NCBI GenBank assembly: GCA_947493705.1
Contig: CANLSH010000011.1
Span: 1 to 64,000, forward strand
Direction: 5' to 3'
DNA length: 64,000 bases
DNA from: an uncultured Arachnia sp.
Lineage (GTDB): Bacteria > Actinomycetota > Actinomycetes > Propionibacteriales > Propionibacteriaceae
The notes under the pieces were generated by a model. It did not search any database and had not been told where the DNA came from. It worked only from the letters and a program-made list of their open reading frames with translations. The translations under genes were made by a program, and so were the position numbers. Position 1 is the first letter of the stretch; the number at the start of each line of letters is the position of its first letter. Of the stretch, positions 46,482 through 55,294 are shown piece by piece.

Positions 46482-46679
46482 TCAGCGTCGCTTCGAGTCA
46501 GCAAGGGCCTCGCGATACTCCGGGTCATCCATGACGAGGTAAACGAGCGGACAGTCCTGCGGTCCTGTGACGCTCATCTGACACAGTGTGCACGGCTCGC
46601 CCGGTCTCAGGGGGCACTTGGGATCGGGTCGTTTCTTGGGGCGTCTGGCAGCCCTCTCCATCTGATCCGTTCTGCTCAT
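46482..46679 (-). CDS. Small Cys-rich protein, unknown
   Basis: Predicted protein of 65 aa. The sequence KCPLRPGEPCTLCQ places three Cys as Cx8CxxC, and PQDCPLVYLV adds a fourth, a plausible zinc or iron-sulfur site. The N-terminus is basic (RAARRPKKRPDPK) and the end is YREALADSKRR. It is divergent from the NAD(P)-binding gene, 54 bp apart. I believe similar short proteins are widespread in actinobacteria but cannot name the family. Confidence 0.65.
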   Translation of the reverse strand: MSRTDQMERAARRPKKRPDPKCPLRPGEPCTLCQMSVTGPQDCPLVYLVMDDPEYREALADSKRR

Positions 46680-46733
46680 TTGCTTGATTGTACGCTCAAC
46701 CCAATCGAACACAGCCGCGGGTATGGTCGTTGC

Positions 46734-47432
46734 ATGAAGATCATGATCATTGGAGGACATGGAAAGGTGGCCCTCCTGGCTGCCCCGATGCTGGTTGAAG
46801 GTGGTCACACAGTCACCTCGGTGATTCGCAAAGGCGATCAGGTTGCTGACATCGAGGAAACCGGGGCGGTTGCACGCGTAAGTGATGTCGAGCACCTCGA
46901 CGATGACGCCACACGTGAATTGATACGCGGAAACGATGCCATCATTTTTGCGGCCGGGGCTGGTGGCGGGAGCAGGGAACGCACCTACGCCGTTGATCGG
47001 GACGCTGCCGTCCGCCTCATGGACGCCGCCGTGGCAGAAGGTGTGAACCGTTTCGTCATGGTGTCCTACGTGGGCGCCGGCCGCGACAATGTGCCGCAGG
47101 ACAATCCTTTCCACGCCTACGCGGACGCCAAGGCACAGGCCGACGAGCACCTGCGCGGCACTTCCCTGAACTGGACCATCCTCGGCCCCGGTCAGCTGAC
47201 ACTCGACGAAGGCACCAGCAAAATCGAGTACGGCGATCACGTCACCGAAGGCAAAACCTCCCGAGCCAATGTGGCCGAGTTGGCCGTCGGCGCCGTCGGT
47301 CGCACCGACCTGGGCGGCGTGACCATCAACTTCCGCGACGGCAACATCGCCATTTGGGAAGCTATGGAGAGTCTGTCCCGCCGCGCCGACCGAGCACCCG
47401 TCGCACCGCTGCGCGAAGGCACAATCGACTGA
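46734..47432 (+). CDS. NAD(P)-binding (atypical SDR/NmrA-like) protein
   Basis: Protein of 232 aa. A Rossmann site IMIIGGHGKVALLAAPML (GGxGxV) begins the protein, followed by DAIIFAAGAGGGSRERTY, VNRFVMVSYVGAGRD and NWTILGPGQLT. The catalytic YxxxK is represented by HAYADAKAQAD. This is the atypical-SDR type seen in YwnB/HIM1-like proteins. Role unknown; may be redox sensing or sugar/isoflavone reductase-like chemistry. Confidence 0.88.
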   Translation: MKIMIIGGHGKVALLAAPMLVEGGHTVTSVIRKGDQVADIEETGAVARVSDVEHLDDDATRELIRGNDAIIFAAGAGGGSRERTYAVDRDAAVRLMDAAVAEGVNRFVMVSYVGAGRDNVPQDNPFHAYADAKAQADEHLRGTSLNWTILGPGQLTLDEGTSKIEYGDHVTEGKTSRANVAELAVGAVGRTDLGGVTINFRDGNIAIWEAMESLSRRADRAPVAPLREGTID

Positions 47433-47453
47433 CGCGCACGGAGCGTCCTGGCG

Positions 47454-48341
47454 TCAGGACGGTGTCGAGTAGGTACCGGACTGCACGCGCCCAGGTGACG
47501 TGAGTGCCCACCGCACCACGGCGGTGGCAAAGCTGCCGAGCGGCCGGCCAACCAGGCGGTCGAACCACTTGTTGGCTGGCAACTTGAGTTCGCGCCGGGC
47601 CCACATCGGAAGCGAGCTGATGGCTCCCGCCACCAGCATCCAGTAACCCGGGCGGGCAATCCACGGAACAGGTGGTGTTTTGACGAGGAATGCGACCGTA
47701 TCGAGTGCGGGCTCCGAGGCTCTCAGTTCAGGCCGGTACCGCTCCAGGGCAGCATGGAGCTCAGCTTCGGTCCGCGGAAGGTTGACGGCGCCCAGGAGTT
47801 CACCCACGGGGGCGGCCTCCGTCACATAGGCATCAGCCTCCTCCTGCGTCAATTTCCTGTCGCCGAACTGATGGAAACCGGTGAGAAAGCTCTCTGTCTC
47901 GGCCAGGTGCACCCACTCGAGAAGGTGTGGGTCGGAGGCACGGTATGGGGTGCCGTCGTCGGTTTTACCGCGGACGCGCTCGTGGATGCCGCGGATTTTT
48001 TCGATCATCTTTTCTGCGTCCGGGATGGGACCGTAGGTGGTCATTGCGAGGAACTCGCTGGTGCGCTGCAGCCGGCCCCACGGGTCGGAGCGATAGCCGG
48101 AGTGCCCGGCGACCCCGGCCATAGCCGCAGGGTGCAGGGCTTGTAGCAGGAGTGAGCGAATGCCCCCGGCGTACATGGCGGCGTCGCCGTTGATGTGCCA
48201 GATCATGGAATCAGGGGAGTGCCAGCGCTCCCCGGGGGAGTCCCAGATGAGGGCGGCTTTTGCGTCAGCGTCGGGACCGGCAACGCGGCTGCGCAGGGTC
48301 TCCCCAATGAGGCGACGCAGAGTGGACAAGGGGTTGAGCAT
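47454..48341 (-). CDS. Oxygenase MpaB-family (DUF2236) protein
   Basis: Protein of 295 aa. The DUF2236/MpaB signature is clear: MIWHINGDAAMYAGGIRSLL then LLQALHPAAMAGVAGHS and DPWGRLQRTSEFLAMTTYG, EKIRGIHERVRG, and HLLEWVHLAETESFLTG. Several His residues suit heme binding, as in latex oxygenase and MpaB. Substrate unknown. The ATG at 48341 has GGAG just upstream; a longer frame to 48392 lacks a ribosome site. It converges with the NAD(P)-binding gene. Confidence 0.88.
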   Translation of the reverse strand: MLNPLSTLRRLIGETLRSRVAGPDADAKAALIWDSPGERWHSPDSMIWHINGDAAMYAGGIRSLLLQALHPAAMAGVAGHSGYRSDPWGRLQRTSEFLAMTTYGPIPDAEKMIEKIRGIHERVRGKTDDGTPYRASDPHLLEWVHLAETESFLTGFHQFGDRKLTQEEADAYVTEAAPVGELLGAVNLPRTEAELHAALERYRPELRASEPALDTVAFLVKTPPVPWIARPGYWMLVAGAISSLPMWARRELKLPANKWFDRLVGRPLGSFATAVVRWALTSPGRVQSGTYSTPS

Positions 48342-48496
48342 GACTCCAGCGTATGCGTGTCCATCAATAGAGTTGTCCACCGAGTTGTACACAGGGCGTG
48401 GATAACTACATGTGTGTAACTACGGCGATGTCTGCATTCCCCGTTGCACCACTACCCTTCCTGTGAAGATGCAGGCTGGATGGAGAACGAATCTGA

Positions 48497-48703
48497 GAAC
48501 TTGCAGACGATCCGACGATCTCCCAACTCCTCAAGGCCATCGCCGTCTATGGCCCGGCCATCAAGGAGCTGATCCACGAGGAGTTCGGCGATGACATCAT
48601 GAGCGCCATCAACTTCAAGGTCGACGTCTCCCGCCGAACAGACCCAGCGGGTGACCGCGTCGTCGTGACGTTCGATAGCAAATTCCTCGATCGCCAGTGG
48701 TGA
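48497..48703 (+). pseudogene. cynS: Cyanase (cynS) 3' fragment, decayed
   Basis: A 207-bp block closely matching the 3' half of the second cynS copy at 50104-50310, with no indels. Frame 48497 reads ELADDPTISQLLKAIAVYG... SAINFKVDVSRRTDP... and ends at the same TGA. The catalytic Arg and Glu of YRFLE are replaced (SQLLK), so it cannot be an active cyanase. No N-terminal part or start codon is present. Similarity continues about 20 bp past the stop, showing this is a DNA-level duplication remnant. Confidence 0.88.
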
Positions 48704-48866
48704 TGTGAGGGCTGCTTGCTTCTGTCGTCGGAAAAACCATCATGACAGCCGGGCTGGCCGCCGTCGGCAATGCGAAAACAGGATTGATCTGCTGTGATTC
48801 TCGGTATTCTTATGGAGCACCGCCGGTTCGAGATAATTCCGGCAACAACGGGCTAGCCTGGATGAT

Positions 48867-49058
48867 ATGAGTGCTACGCCGTTCTCAGAATATCGCCGTC
48901 CGCGCTTCCTGGCGTGGGCGTTGTTGGCCCTGCTGTTCCTCGCCGCGGCTTTCGTGCTCGTGGTCTTCGGCCTGGCCAGCGACTGGGGGCGCGCCGCTCC
49001 CGAGTTGAGCTTTTTCAATAGGGTTGTTGCAAGTCTGCGAACATCGGAAAGTGTTTGA
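48867..49058 (+). CDS. Possible truncated membrane protein
   Basis: Open frame of 63 codons with one strong membrane segment (AWALLALLFLAAAFVLVVFGL) and a short polar tail. It lacks a good ribosome site. The last 44 bp overlap the 3' end of vapC on the other strand, so the C-terminal residues after about 48 (FFNRVVASLRTSESV) are probably read from vapC DNA. It looks like the beginning of a longer gene cut by arrival of the VapBC module. Function unknown. Confidence 0.4.
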   Translation: MSATPFSEYRRPRFLAWALLALLFLAAAFVLVVFGLASDWGRAAPELSFFNRVVASLRTSESV

Positions 49059-49392
49059 CGTTCAACGTCAGTAGTTTGGCCTCCAGCCGGATGGCCGTGG
49101 CCGCGATGGCCAGATCTGCGCCGTCGATGCTGTGATGACTGGGGAGCCATTCTCGACCCAAAGCTCCGGCGCGCTCGGCCACGTCCTCGTCCACCGGATG
49201 CCACACCAGGGCAGACAGTAGGGACCGTGTTTGGGCCTCTTCGTGAGAACGCATGCCTGCAAGGATCTCCAGACGTGTCATCTCGCTGGCATGTAGGACG
49301 CCGAAACCGCGCTCTCGCTCGAGAAGCACAGCGGCATGCCGGTGACCGCGAAGGTAGTCGATGAGGATTGAGGTATCCACGAGTACGGTCAT
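49015..49392 (-). CDS. vapC: VapC-type PIN-domain ribonuclease toxin
   Basis: Protein of 125 aa. The acidic PIN residues are in place: VDTSILIDYLRG (Asp6 and Asp12 region), EMTRLEILAGM (Glu), and IDGADLAIAATAI (Asp pair). It would cleave RNA (commonly initiator tRNA or rRNA) when freed from its antitoxin. Start overlaps the VapB stop by 4 bp. Lies between the two cyanase copies. Confidence 0.93.
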   Translation of the reverse strand: MTVLVDTSILIDYLRGHRHAAVLLERERGFGVLHASEMTRLEILAGMRSHEEAQTRSLLSALVWHPVDEDVAERAGALGREWLPSHHSIDGADLAIAATAIRLEAKLLTLNVKHFPMFADLQQPY

Positions 49393-49643
49393 CGGTCGCG
49401 CGGCTCAAGGCGAGCGCCGGAGCGACGGAGCTCAACCCACTCTTCGCCGTCAACCGCATGGTTCTGCCAAGAGCCGAAACCGCGGCGCATACGCGCGACA
49501 TCTTCGGTCGCTGAGCGTTCCTGCCCGTAGACGATCTGGACGGCCCTGCGGATTAGATCGGAGATCGAGCGCCCTGTGCGTGCAGATTGTTCGTCCAGCA
49601 GCCGTCTGTCGTCCTCGGTCAACGAGATTTGGGTACGGTTCAT
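49389..49643 (-). CDS. vapB: VapB-type ribbon-helix-helix antitoxin
   Basis: Protein of 84 aa. The N-terminal RHH fold MNRTQISLTEDDRRLLDEQS, TGRSISDLIRRAVQ binds DNA; the tail QNHAVDGEEWVELRRSG would wrap the toxin. The gene is coupled to vapC by ATGA. A perfect inverted repeat overlaps its ATG, a typical autoregulated TA arrangement. Confidence 0.9.
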   Translation of the reverse strand: MNRTQISLTEDDRRLLDEQSARTGRSISDLIRRAVQIVYGQERSATEDVARMRRGFGSWQNHAVDGEEWVELRRSGARLEPRDR

Positions 49644-49661
49644 GATGTAACGCTACATCAT
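49642..49661. promoter_or_regulatory. VapB autoregulatory operator
   Basis: Perfect 8-bp arms ATGATGTA (49642-49649) and TACATCAT (49654-49661) separated by ACGC. The left arm includes the vapB ATG. On the minus strand the right arm contains TATGAT, the best -10 candidate. RHH antitoxins bind such short palindromes, so this is likely the repression site. Confidence 0.7.
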
Positions 49662-49866
49662 ACGAATCTGGGGGCCTTTGCGTAGAAACAACTGCCCCTA
49701 TATTTCGAATACGGTTACGACTGCCCCGCCGGTGTCCCCTCACCGATCGGGCACGGAAACCCTGCCCTCCCGCTGGAAAGAGGCAGGAGTTGTTCGGGTG
49801 ATGACGTGCCTGGATCGCGCCTCGGCTAGTGTCGGCTTCACGCGGACACGACAGGAGAAGCGGAGC

Positions 49867-50310
49867 ATGGAGACCAGCAGAGATCACACCGTCGAATAAG
49901 TTCAGGCGGCCAGACAAGGTCATGGACTCAAGTGGGCGGAGATCGCCGATGCCATTGAGCGGCCCAAGGAGTGGACTGTGGCGGCGCTGCTCGGCCAGCA
50001 CCCGCTTCCCGCCGCGGAGGCGGAAAAGGTCCAGGAGTTGTTGGGGCTGGACGACGACAGTGTCCAATCTCTGCAGAGGGTGCCCCACCGGGCAGGGCTG
50101 GGCGAACTTGCAGACGATACGACAATCTACCGGTTCCTCGAGGCCATCGCCGTCTACGGCCCGGCCATCAAGGAGCTGATCCACGAGGAGTTCGGCGATG
50201 GCATCATGAGCGCCATCAACTTCAAGCTCGATGTCTCCCGCCGAACAGACCCGTCGGGTGACCGCGTCGTCGTGACATTCGACGGCAAGTTCCTCGATTA
50301 CCAGTGGTGA
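49867..50310 (+). pseudogene. cynS: Cyanase (cynS) with premature stop codon
   Basis: Frame of 147 codons matching cyanate hydratase, which converts cyanate and bicarbonate to ammonia and CO2. From the ATG at 49867 (AGGAG 10 nt upstream) the frame reads METSRDHTVE then a TAA at 49897-49899, then continues VQAARQGHGLKWAEIADAIE...TVAALLGQHPLP. The catalytic centre is intact: YRFLEAIAVYG (Arg and Glu) and MSAINFKLDV (Ser). A GTG at 49978 could restart but would lose much of the helical N-terminal domain. Either a recent pseudogene or a read-through/sequencing case. Confidence 0.85.
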
Positions 50311-50543
50311 AGTGAACACTGCTTGCTGGCATGGCGACATTTACTCGGCACGATTACGTGGCCGCTTATCTCCCGCCTTCGAGTAAGGTCGGGCCGACGC
50401 GTCGGGTATCACGCGGAGTAGACGTCAGTCTGGCGGAGAGGTGACGTCGCTTCTACTCCCGTGGCGGAGGCCAAACAAGGGCCGGAGGCGCTCTCCTGGC
50501 CCTCAGACACTCCGCGCCGGCGACCACGAACCCTGGCCAAAGG

Positions 50544-51476
50544 TTAGTCTACCGATATCGTCTCCAGGAAGTGTTTCACAAACCCCTCCCCATCGACATT
50601 GAGGCAGATGTTTACGTTTGGTTCTTTTTTCCACAGATTTCTAAAATCACAGATTGTTTGACCATAGCCCAACGGGCTGACCGTCTCTACGTCAACGAAG
50701 TATTTCTCGGTTTCGAGGAACTCCTTGTCTATTGCGAAGCCAACTGTCAGTGGATCGTGGAGTGCGCAACCATTGATGTTGTATCTTTGCATGCTGAAGT
50801 TTCTGAATACGTCGGTGGATTGTTTGACGAAGTTGTAGTACTTGGTGCCTTTCATCGTTTCAATGTGATCGATAGTCAAGAAGGTCTGGTGTGTTACATC
50901 CAAACTCACCAAAGTTACTTCTGCACCGCTATGGAACACGATTCTAGCAGCTTCCGCATCCGCATAAATATTGAATTCCGAGTTAGGCAAGCTATTACCC
51001 TTTCCGGCAAGGCTGACCAAGCCACCCATCACTATGACTTCATCCAGCCAACCTGCAAGGCGTGGTTCCTTTTTGAGGGCCAAAGCTAGGTTTGTCAATG
51101 GCCCTACCATGATCAGAGTCAATTCGCCCCTGTGTCTTCTGGCGCTCTCGATGATAAAATCAGGCGCGAACTGATTGTCAAGTTCTTTCTCAAGTGTAAC
51201 GTCATCCAATGCGTTACCGATTCCGTCGGTACCATGCACCATGAATTCATGTTCAGCTTCTCTTATCAGCGGACTTTCAGCGCCGGGGTACACCTTGACG
51301 TCATCTCTCCCCGCTAGCTGCAGCACTTTCAGAGTATTGCTGTTGACCATGTCAAGTGGTACATTTCCGTTGACCGTTGTGATTCCGAGAAATTCGAGCT
51401 GCTTACTTTCCAAACCGTATAAAATCGCGAGTGCGTCGTCCACTCCTGTGTCCACATCTAAAATTACTTTCCTCAT
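50544..51476 (-). CDS. Nucleoside hydrolase (inosine-uridine preferring type)
   Basis: Protein of 310 aa that splits nucleosides into base and ribose. The calcium-site motif ILDVDTGVDDALAILYG is complete, with GITTVNGNVP, LIMVGPLTNLALALK, VIVMGGLV and NSEFNIYADAEAA following. Near the C-terminus, GCALHDPLTVGFAI carries the conserved His-Asp. GGAGG precedes the ATG by 6 nt. The DNA is distinctly AT-richer than flanking genes, suggesting acquisition from a lower-GC bacterium. It follows a nucleoside transporter gene by 19 bp. Confidence 0.93.
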   Translation of the reverse strand: MRKVILDVDTGVDDALAILYGLESKQLEFLGITTVNGNVPLDMVNSNTLKVLQLAGRDDVKVYPGAESPLIREAEHEFMVHGTDGIGNALDDVTLEKELDNQFAPDFIIESARRHRGELTLIMVGPLTNLALALKKEPRLAGWLDEVIVMGGLVSLAGKGNSLPNSEFNIYADAEAARIVFHSGAEVTLVSLDVTHQTFLTIDHIETMKGTKYYNFVKQSTDVFRNFSMQRYNINGCALHDPLTVGFAIDKEFLETEKYFVDVETVSPLGYGQTICDFRNLWKKEPNVNICLNVDGEGFVKHFLETISVD

Positions 51477-51495
51477 TGTGACCTCCAGGTTCCTA

Positions 51496-52734
51496 TCAAA
51501 CGAAGAACATTCCTATGATTGCGCCATTCAGAAGATTGGCGACCGTGGCTGCGAACAGAGCTTTACCAGCCATCGATTGGATTTCTTTATTACGACCGGG
51601 GGCAATTCCGAGCATGATCCCCAAGGTGATTCCTACGGAACCAATGTTTGCAAACCCTGCCAGAGCAAAAGAGAGGACAGCTACGGACTTGTCAGAGAAC
51701 TGATCGATGGTGTCTGCAAATGATGTAAATGCAACGAACTCGTTCAGAATCACTTTTTCGCCGAGTAGCCCCCCGGCTGACACTGCTTCACTCCATGGGA
51801 TACCGATGAGGAAAGCCACAGGCGCAAATAGATATCCAAAAATCAGATTCAGAGATAGCTCCGAGAAACCGAACCAGCCTCCAACATTGCCCAGGATTAT
51901 ATCTACCAAGGCCACCAAGCCAATGATTGCGATAAGGATCATCGCAGCATTGACGGCCAGGGTCACACCATCTTTCGAGCCGTTGATCATCGCATCCATG
52001 AAGGTGGATTCTTCACCTTCGGCCGCTGATTTGGCTGGTTTCGCCAGTTTCCACTCCTCCTTGTTCAAATCAGCAGTTTCAGGCATCATGAGTTTAGCGA
52101 TCATGAGTCCTGCTGGCGCGGACATGACGGCGGCTGAAAGAAGGTATTCAACGGGAATTCCTAAAGCCACGAGTCCGAATAGGACTGCACCTGAAACGGA
52201 AGCCAGTCCTCCGACCATGATTGCAAAGATCTGCGACTTGGACACATTCGCAATATATGGCTTTATGGAGATTGCCGACTGGGTCATGCCGAGGAACATG
52301 TTTGTGACAGCGTTCGTTGATTCAACTTCACCCGTTTTCATGAACTTGGAAATGAACCCACCCACGATTCTTACGATGAACTGCATGACGCCCAGATGAT
52401 AGAGTATGGCAATCAATGATGTAAGGAAAATCATGATCGCCAACACGTTGATGATGAATATTGAGCCGTTTTCTCTACCGGGCTCGGCAAGTTCACCAAA
52501 TACAAAAATTAGCCCCTCTTGGCCTGCAGACATTATTGCGCCAACGCCGTCAGACAAGAACTCGATGAACGCGATTCCGACATTCCATTTGAAGACGACG
52601 AATCCAAGAGCTACTTGAAGTAGAAAGCCAACGGCAAACGTCTGCCAGTTGATAGCCCTTTTGTTGTCGCTGAACGCAAAAACGACTGCTAGTAGGACCA
52701 CGCATCCTAAAATGCCCCAGATAATCGAAATCAC
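51496..52734 (-). CDS. Concentrative nucleoside transporter (CNT/NupC family)
   Basis: Protein of 412 aa with many hydrophobic segments, a cation-coupled nucleoside importer. Family marks include GFVVFKWNVG, the GMTQSAISIKPYIANVSKSQ region (G-x-TEA-like), ASVSGAVLFGLVALG, GGLLGEKVILNEFVAF and FALAGFANIGSVGITLG. The GTG at 52734 was chosen as start because GAGGAG lies about 7 nt upstream. AT-richer codon usage like its partner hydrolase, so the pair was likely gained together. Confidence 0.93.
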   Translation of the reverse strand: MISIIWGILGCVVLLAVVFAFSDNKRAINWQTFAVGFLLQVALGFVVFKWNVGIAFIEFLSDGVGAIMSAGQEGLIFVFGELAEPGRENGSIFIINVLAIMIFLTSLIAILYHLGVMQFIVRIVGGFISKFMKTGEVESTNAVTNMFLGMTQSAISIKPYIANVSKSQIFAIMVGGLASVSGAVLFGLVALGIPVEYLLSAAVMSAPAGLMIAKLMMPETADLNKEEWKLAKPAKSAAEGEESTFMDAMINGSKDGVTLAVNAAMILIAIIGLVALVDIILGNVGGWFGFSELSLNLIFGYLFAPVAFLIGIPWSEAVSAGGLLGEKVILNEFVAFTSFADTIDQFSDKSVAVLSFALAGFANIGSVGITLGIMLGIAPGRNKEIQSMAGKALFAATVANLLNGAIIGMFFV

Positions 52735-52810
52735 GTTTGTCTCCTCGTCGAGAACAGGCACGGAATTGTTATTGCTTCATTCTGTGGTTTCTGATTGGCG
52801 TAGCAAATGT

Positions 52811-52822
52811 GAGCGTACGCTC
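52811..52822. promoter_or_regulatory. LacI-family-like operator upstream of the nucleoside operon
   Basis: Perfect 12-bp palindrome GAGCGTACGCTC in the context ATGTGAGCGTACGCTCGGT, 76 bp before the transporter start. The central CG-type dyad with TGTGAGCG arm resembles LacI/GalR operators. No LacI gene lies nearby, so the regulator would be encoded elsewhere. Confidence 0.5.
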
Positions 52823-53269
52823 GGTCAACCTCGGTGTCAAGCAGTTTCGTGCCTGTTGTCTCCCTCGATGCAGAGCACGCTAGATGATTGATTCCTTACC
52901 GGTGCTTGGGCGGATGGTGCCGTGGATATGGCGACGGCGTTCAATATCGCTGTATGGGCAATAACCTGCCTCCGATGGTGTAGTGCTGTGAATCCGGTGC
53001 GGGCAAGATGCTTGGGAGATCCATCTGCCCATGTAAGGCGGGTGTCATAGCGCATTCTCGCGGGGAAGGGCATCTGTGAGTTGATTGACGCAGCAGTGTT
53101 GGTCGAAGTCGATGTAGTCGCGCCAAGGGTCATGAGTCGCCGCGTGCGCTTCCCAACAGGGCCGGTCCGATGTGGTAGGTCGCGGCCTGCGAACCAGCCC
53201 TACAAGGGGCAGAGCAGTTGGCTGAACGACCCCATATGCTAGGAACTGCTGGCTGTTCCCAGCCGCGCA
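52823..53269. other. Gene-free region between the nucleoside operon and the beta-propeller gene
   Basis: About 450 bp. A minus-strand frame at 52837-53133 has no ribosome site or recognisable domain and was not called. The composition is intermediate between the AT-richer island and the GC-rich chromosome, so this may be the edge of the acquired segment. No inverted repeats of an insertion sequence were seen. Confidence 0.35.
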
Positions 53270-55294
53270 TCAGCGGTTGGAGAAGGCATGCGAGGTGATC
53301 TGGGTCAGGGAGTCCGTTTCGTACACGTCGATTCCGGCGGGAGCGACCACGTACAGGTCGGCGTCGATGGTCAACGCCCTGGCGGTTGTGGCTTGGTTCG
53401 GGGTCGACTGCTGTACGGGGAGTTCGCCGAGCAGAGTGAAGCCCGTTGTCTCGTCGTAGCGGTAGAGCAGGTAGTCAGTGTTGACCTTCCCCACCGCGTC
53501 GTGGGTCCCGACGGCGAACCCGATGAGGCTTTGGTCAAGATCGATGAAGACGGCCTTGTGGTTGCGCAGCGCCTCGGCGTCGTGGAACGGCACTTTGATC
53601 GTCGTGGCTTCCGTGACGTCGAACGGGTCGGAGGTGTCGTACATGCTGAGCTTCATCCCGAGGACTTGGCCCTGCTCGGTGGCGTCCACGCCGAGTCCCA
53701 GCAAACGTCCCTCCGTCCAGGGATGGAGGTAGGTGCTGAAACCGGGGATCTTCAGCTCGCTCATCACCTTGGGTTCGGTTGGGGTGCTGAGGTCCAGCGC
53801 GAAGAGCGGGTCGATCTGGCGGTAGCTGACGACGTAGGCGCGCGGGCCCTGGAAGCGAACCGACTGGATCTGCTCGTTGACGGCCAGCTGTGGGAGTGAC
53901 GCGACGACGCCCAGTGCATCATCGAGTACCAACAGAGTGGGGTACGTCGCCCAGCCTCCGGAAGCAGTGGTGCCGTCCATGGTGACCGCGACTCTGAGAT
54001 GCCCGTCGAAGTGGTCTAGGGCGAACTGGTTCAGCGGCATGCCCGGGATGCTGGCACTTGCCGCGACGCTGACCTCGCCATCGGCGAGCTGGATCCGGAC
54101 CAGGTCGGTCTTTTGGGCGACTTCGAGCAGTCCGGTGTCCTGGTCGAGGGTGAATTCGGAGACGGCAGTGGGCTGGTAGGTGGTGGAGGCAAGGAAGAGG
54201 CTGTCGTCGCTCATGTAGGTGACGTCCGCGCGTCCCATCACCGACGCCGTGTCGATGCGCTGCCCACTGGAGAGGTCGATGCTGCTGACCACTTGGAACA
54301 TCGGTCCGGTCGGACCCGCCGGGATTGTCAGGTCGGCGGCGGCCACTGGCGTGACCTCCTGCGCGTCGGCGACGGACGGGACGAACGTAATCGGATCGTC
54401 CGGGTCGACGGCTTCACGATCGGCGACGGCGTAGTCCGTGACCACGTACAGCAGATCGCCTGCCAGGCGCGAGGTCGCGTAGGCGCCGCTTTGGCCGAGA
54501 CCGGTCACGAAACGTGGTGACGAGGGTTCGGTCACGTCATAGAGCAGCGCTCTGGTCTGGGATGCGTCGTAGGGCACATACGTCATGGGTTGACTCGAGG
54601 GCAGCTCAGACAGGCGGGGCGTGTACTCGGTGACCAGCGCCACGAGCAAATTGTCGTGGAGCATCAGGTCGATCACCGGGCCCTGGACGGTGCCCGCCGT
54701 CGGACCGGTCTCCTCGGCCGTCGTGTCGATCCGGGCCACCTCGGTGATGTCGGCGCCGTCGGCCGACACGAGGACCACGTCGTCGCCCGATACAGTGAAA
54801 ATGGTGCGGCCGTCGCTCTTGACGATGTCGCCCTCGTCAATGCCGGCGACCTGGGTGTTAGTGCTCCAGGTCCCTCCGTCTTCGGTCGCAGCAGACTCGG
54901 ACGCCTGGAGGCTTTGGGGCTGGGCTCCGTCGGCGACGGCGAAGTCGCCCTCGAGTGCATACTCTCCTCGCGGGACGGACGCGAACGCCTTCTGCACTGC
55001 GGTGTAGGCCTGGGCGTAGTCATCGGGATCAATGGCATCACGGGAGGCAGGGGACAGCGGAACGGGGGGATCCGTGAGGTCCCGATCGGTCGGTATCAGC
55101 GTCGGTAGGACCGCCAGCCCCACTATCGCCACGACCGCGGCCGCGGCCGCGGTGACCCACGCCAACCGGCGGCCGGGCCGGGCCGCGCGCGGTGGCTCTG
55201 CGGGCTCGGCGTCGAGTGCCTCAAACAGGCGTGCCCTGACCTGTGGGTCGGGTCGCAGCTGGTCTCCGATTTCAGAGAAGATGTCGTCATTCAT
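53270..55294 (-). CDS. Membrane-anchored beta-propeller protein, putative anti-sigma partner
   Basis: Protein of 674 aa. Residues 1-45 are cytoplasmic (MNDDIFSEIGDQLRPDPQVR), followed by one membrane segment (LAWVTAAAAAVVAIVGLAVLP) and a long extracytoplasmic domain with the secreted beta-propeller (Beta_propel) pattern: TQVAGIDEGDIVKSDGRTIF, LLYDVTEPSSPRFV, DGHLRVAVTMDG, RVQGPRAYVVSYRQIDPLFALDL-like and GFSTYLHPWTEGRLLGLG. The start overlaps the ECF sigma gene by 8 bp. Inside-anchored, outside-sensing layout fits an anti-sigma factor that monitors the envelope, though no zinc-binding anti-sigma motif was seen. Confidence 0.87.
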   Translation of the reverse strand: MNDDIFSEIGDQLRPDPQVRARLFEALDAEPAEPPRAARPGRRLAWVTAAAAAVVAIVGLAVLPTLIPTDRDLTDPPVPLSPASRDAIDPDDYAQAYTAVQKAFASVPRGEYALEGDFAVADGAQPQSLQASESAATEDGGTWSTNTQVAGIDEGDIVKSDGRTIFTVSGDDVVLVSADGADITEVARIDTTAEETGPTAGTVQGPVIDLMLHDNLLVALVTEYTPRLSELPSSQPMTYVPYDASQTRALLYDVTEPSSPRFVTGLGQSGAYATSRLAGDLLYVVTDYAVADREAVDPDDPITFVPSVADAQEVTPVAAADLTIPAGPTGPMFQVVSSIDLSSGQRIDTASVMGRADVTYMSDDSLFLASTTYQPTAVSEFTLDQDTGLLEVAQKTDLVRIQLADGEVSVAASASIPGMPLNQFALDHFDGHLRVAVTMDGTTASGGWATYPTLLVLDDALGVVASLPQLAVNEQIQSVRFQGPRAYVVSYRQIDPLFALDLSTPTEPKVMSELKIPGFSTYLHPWTEGRLLGLGVDATEQGQVLGMKLSMYDTSDPFDVTEATTIKVPFHDAEALRNHKAVFIDLDQSLIGFAVGTHDAVGKVNTDYLLYRYDETTGFTLLGELPVQQSTPNQATTARALTIDADLYVVAPAGIDVYETDSLTQITSHAFSNR

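Noticed and set aside
52837..53133. 98-codon minus-strand frame between nupC-like and beta-propeller genes, considered as transposase remnant
   Set aside because: No transposase motif or inverted repeats could be identified.
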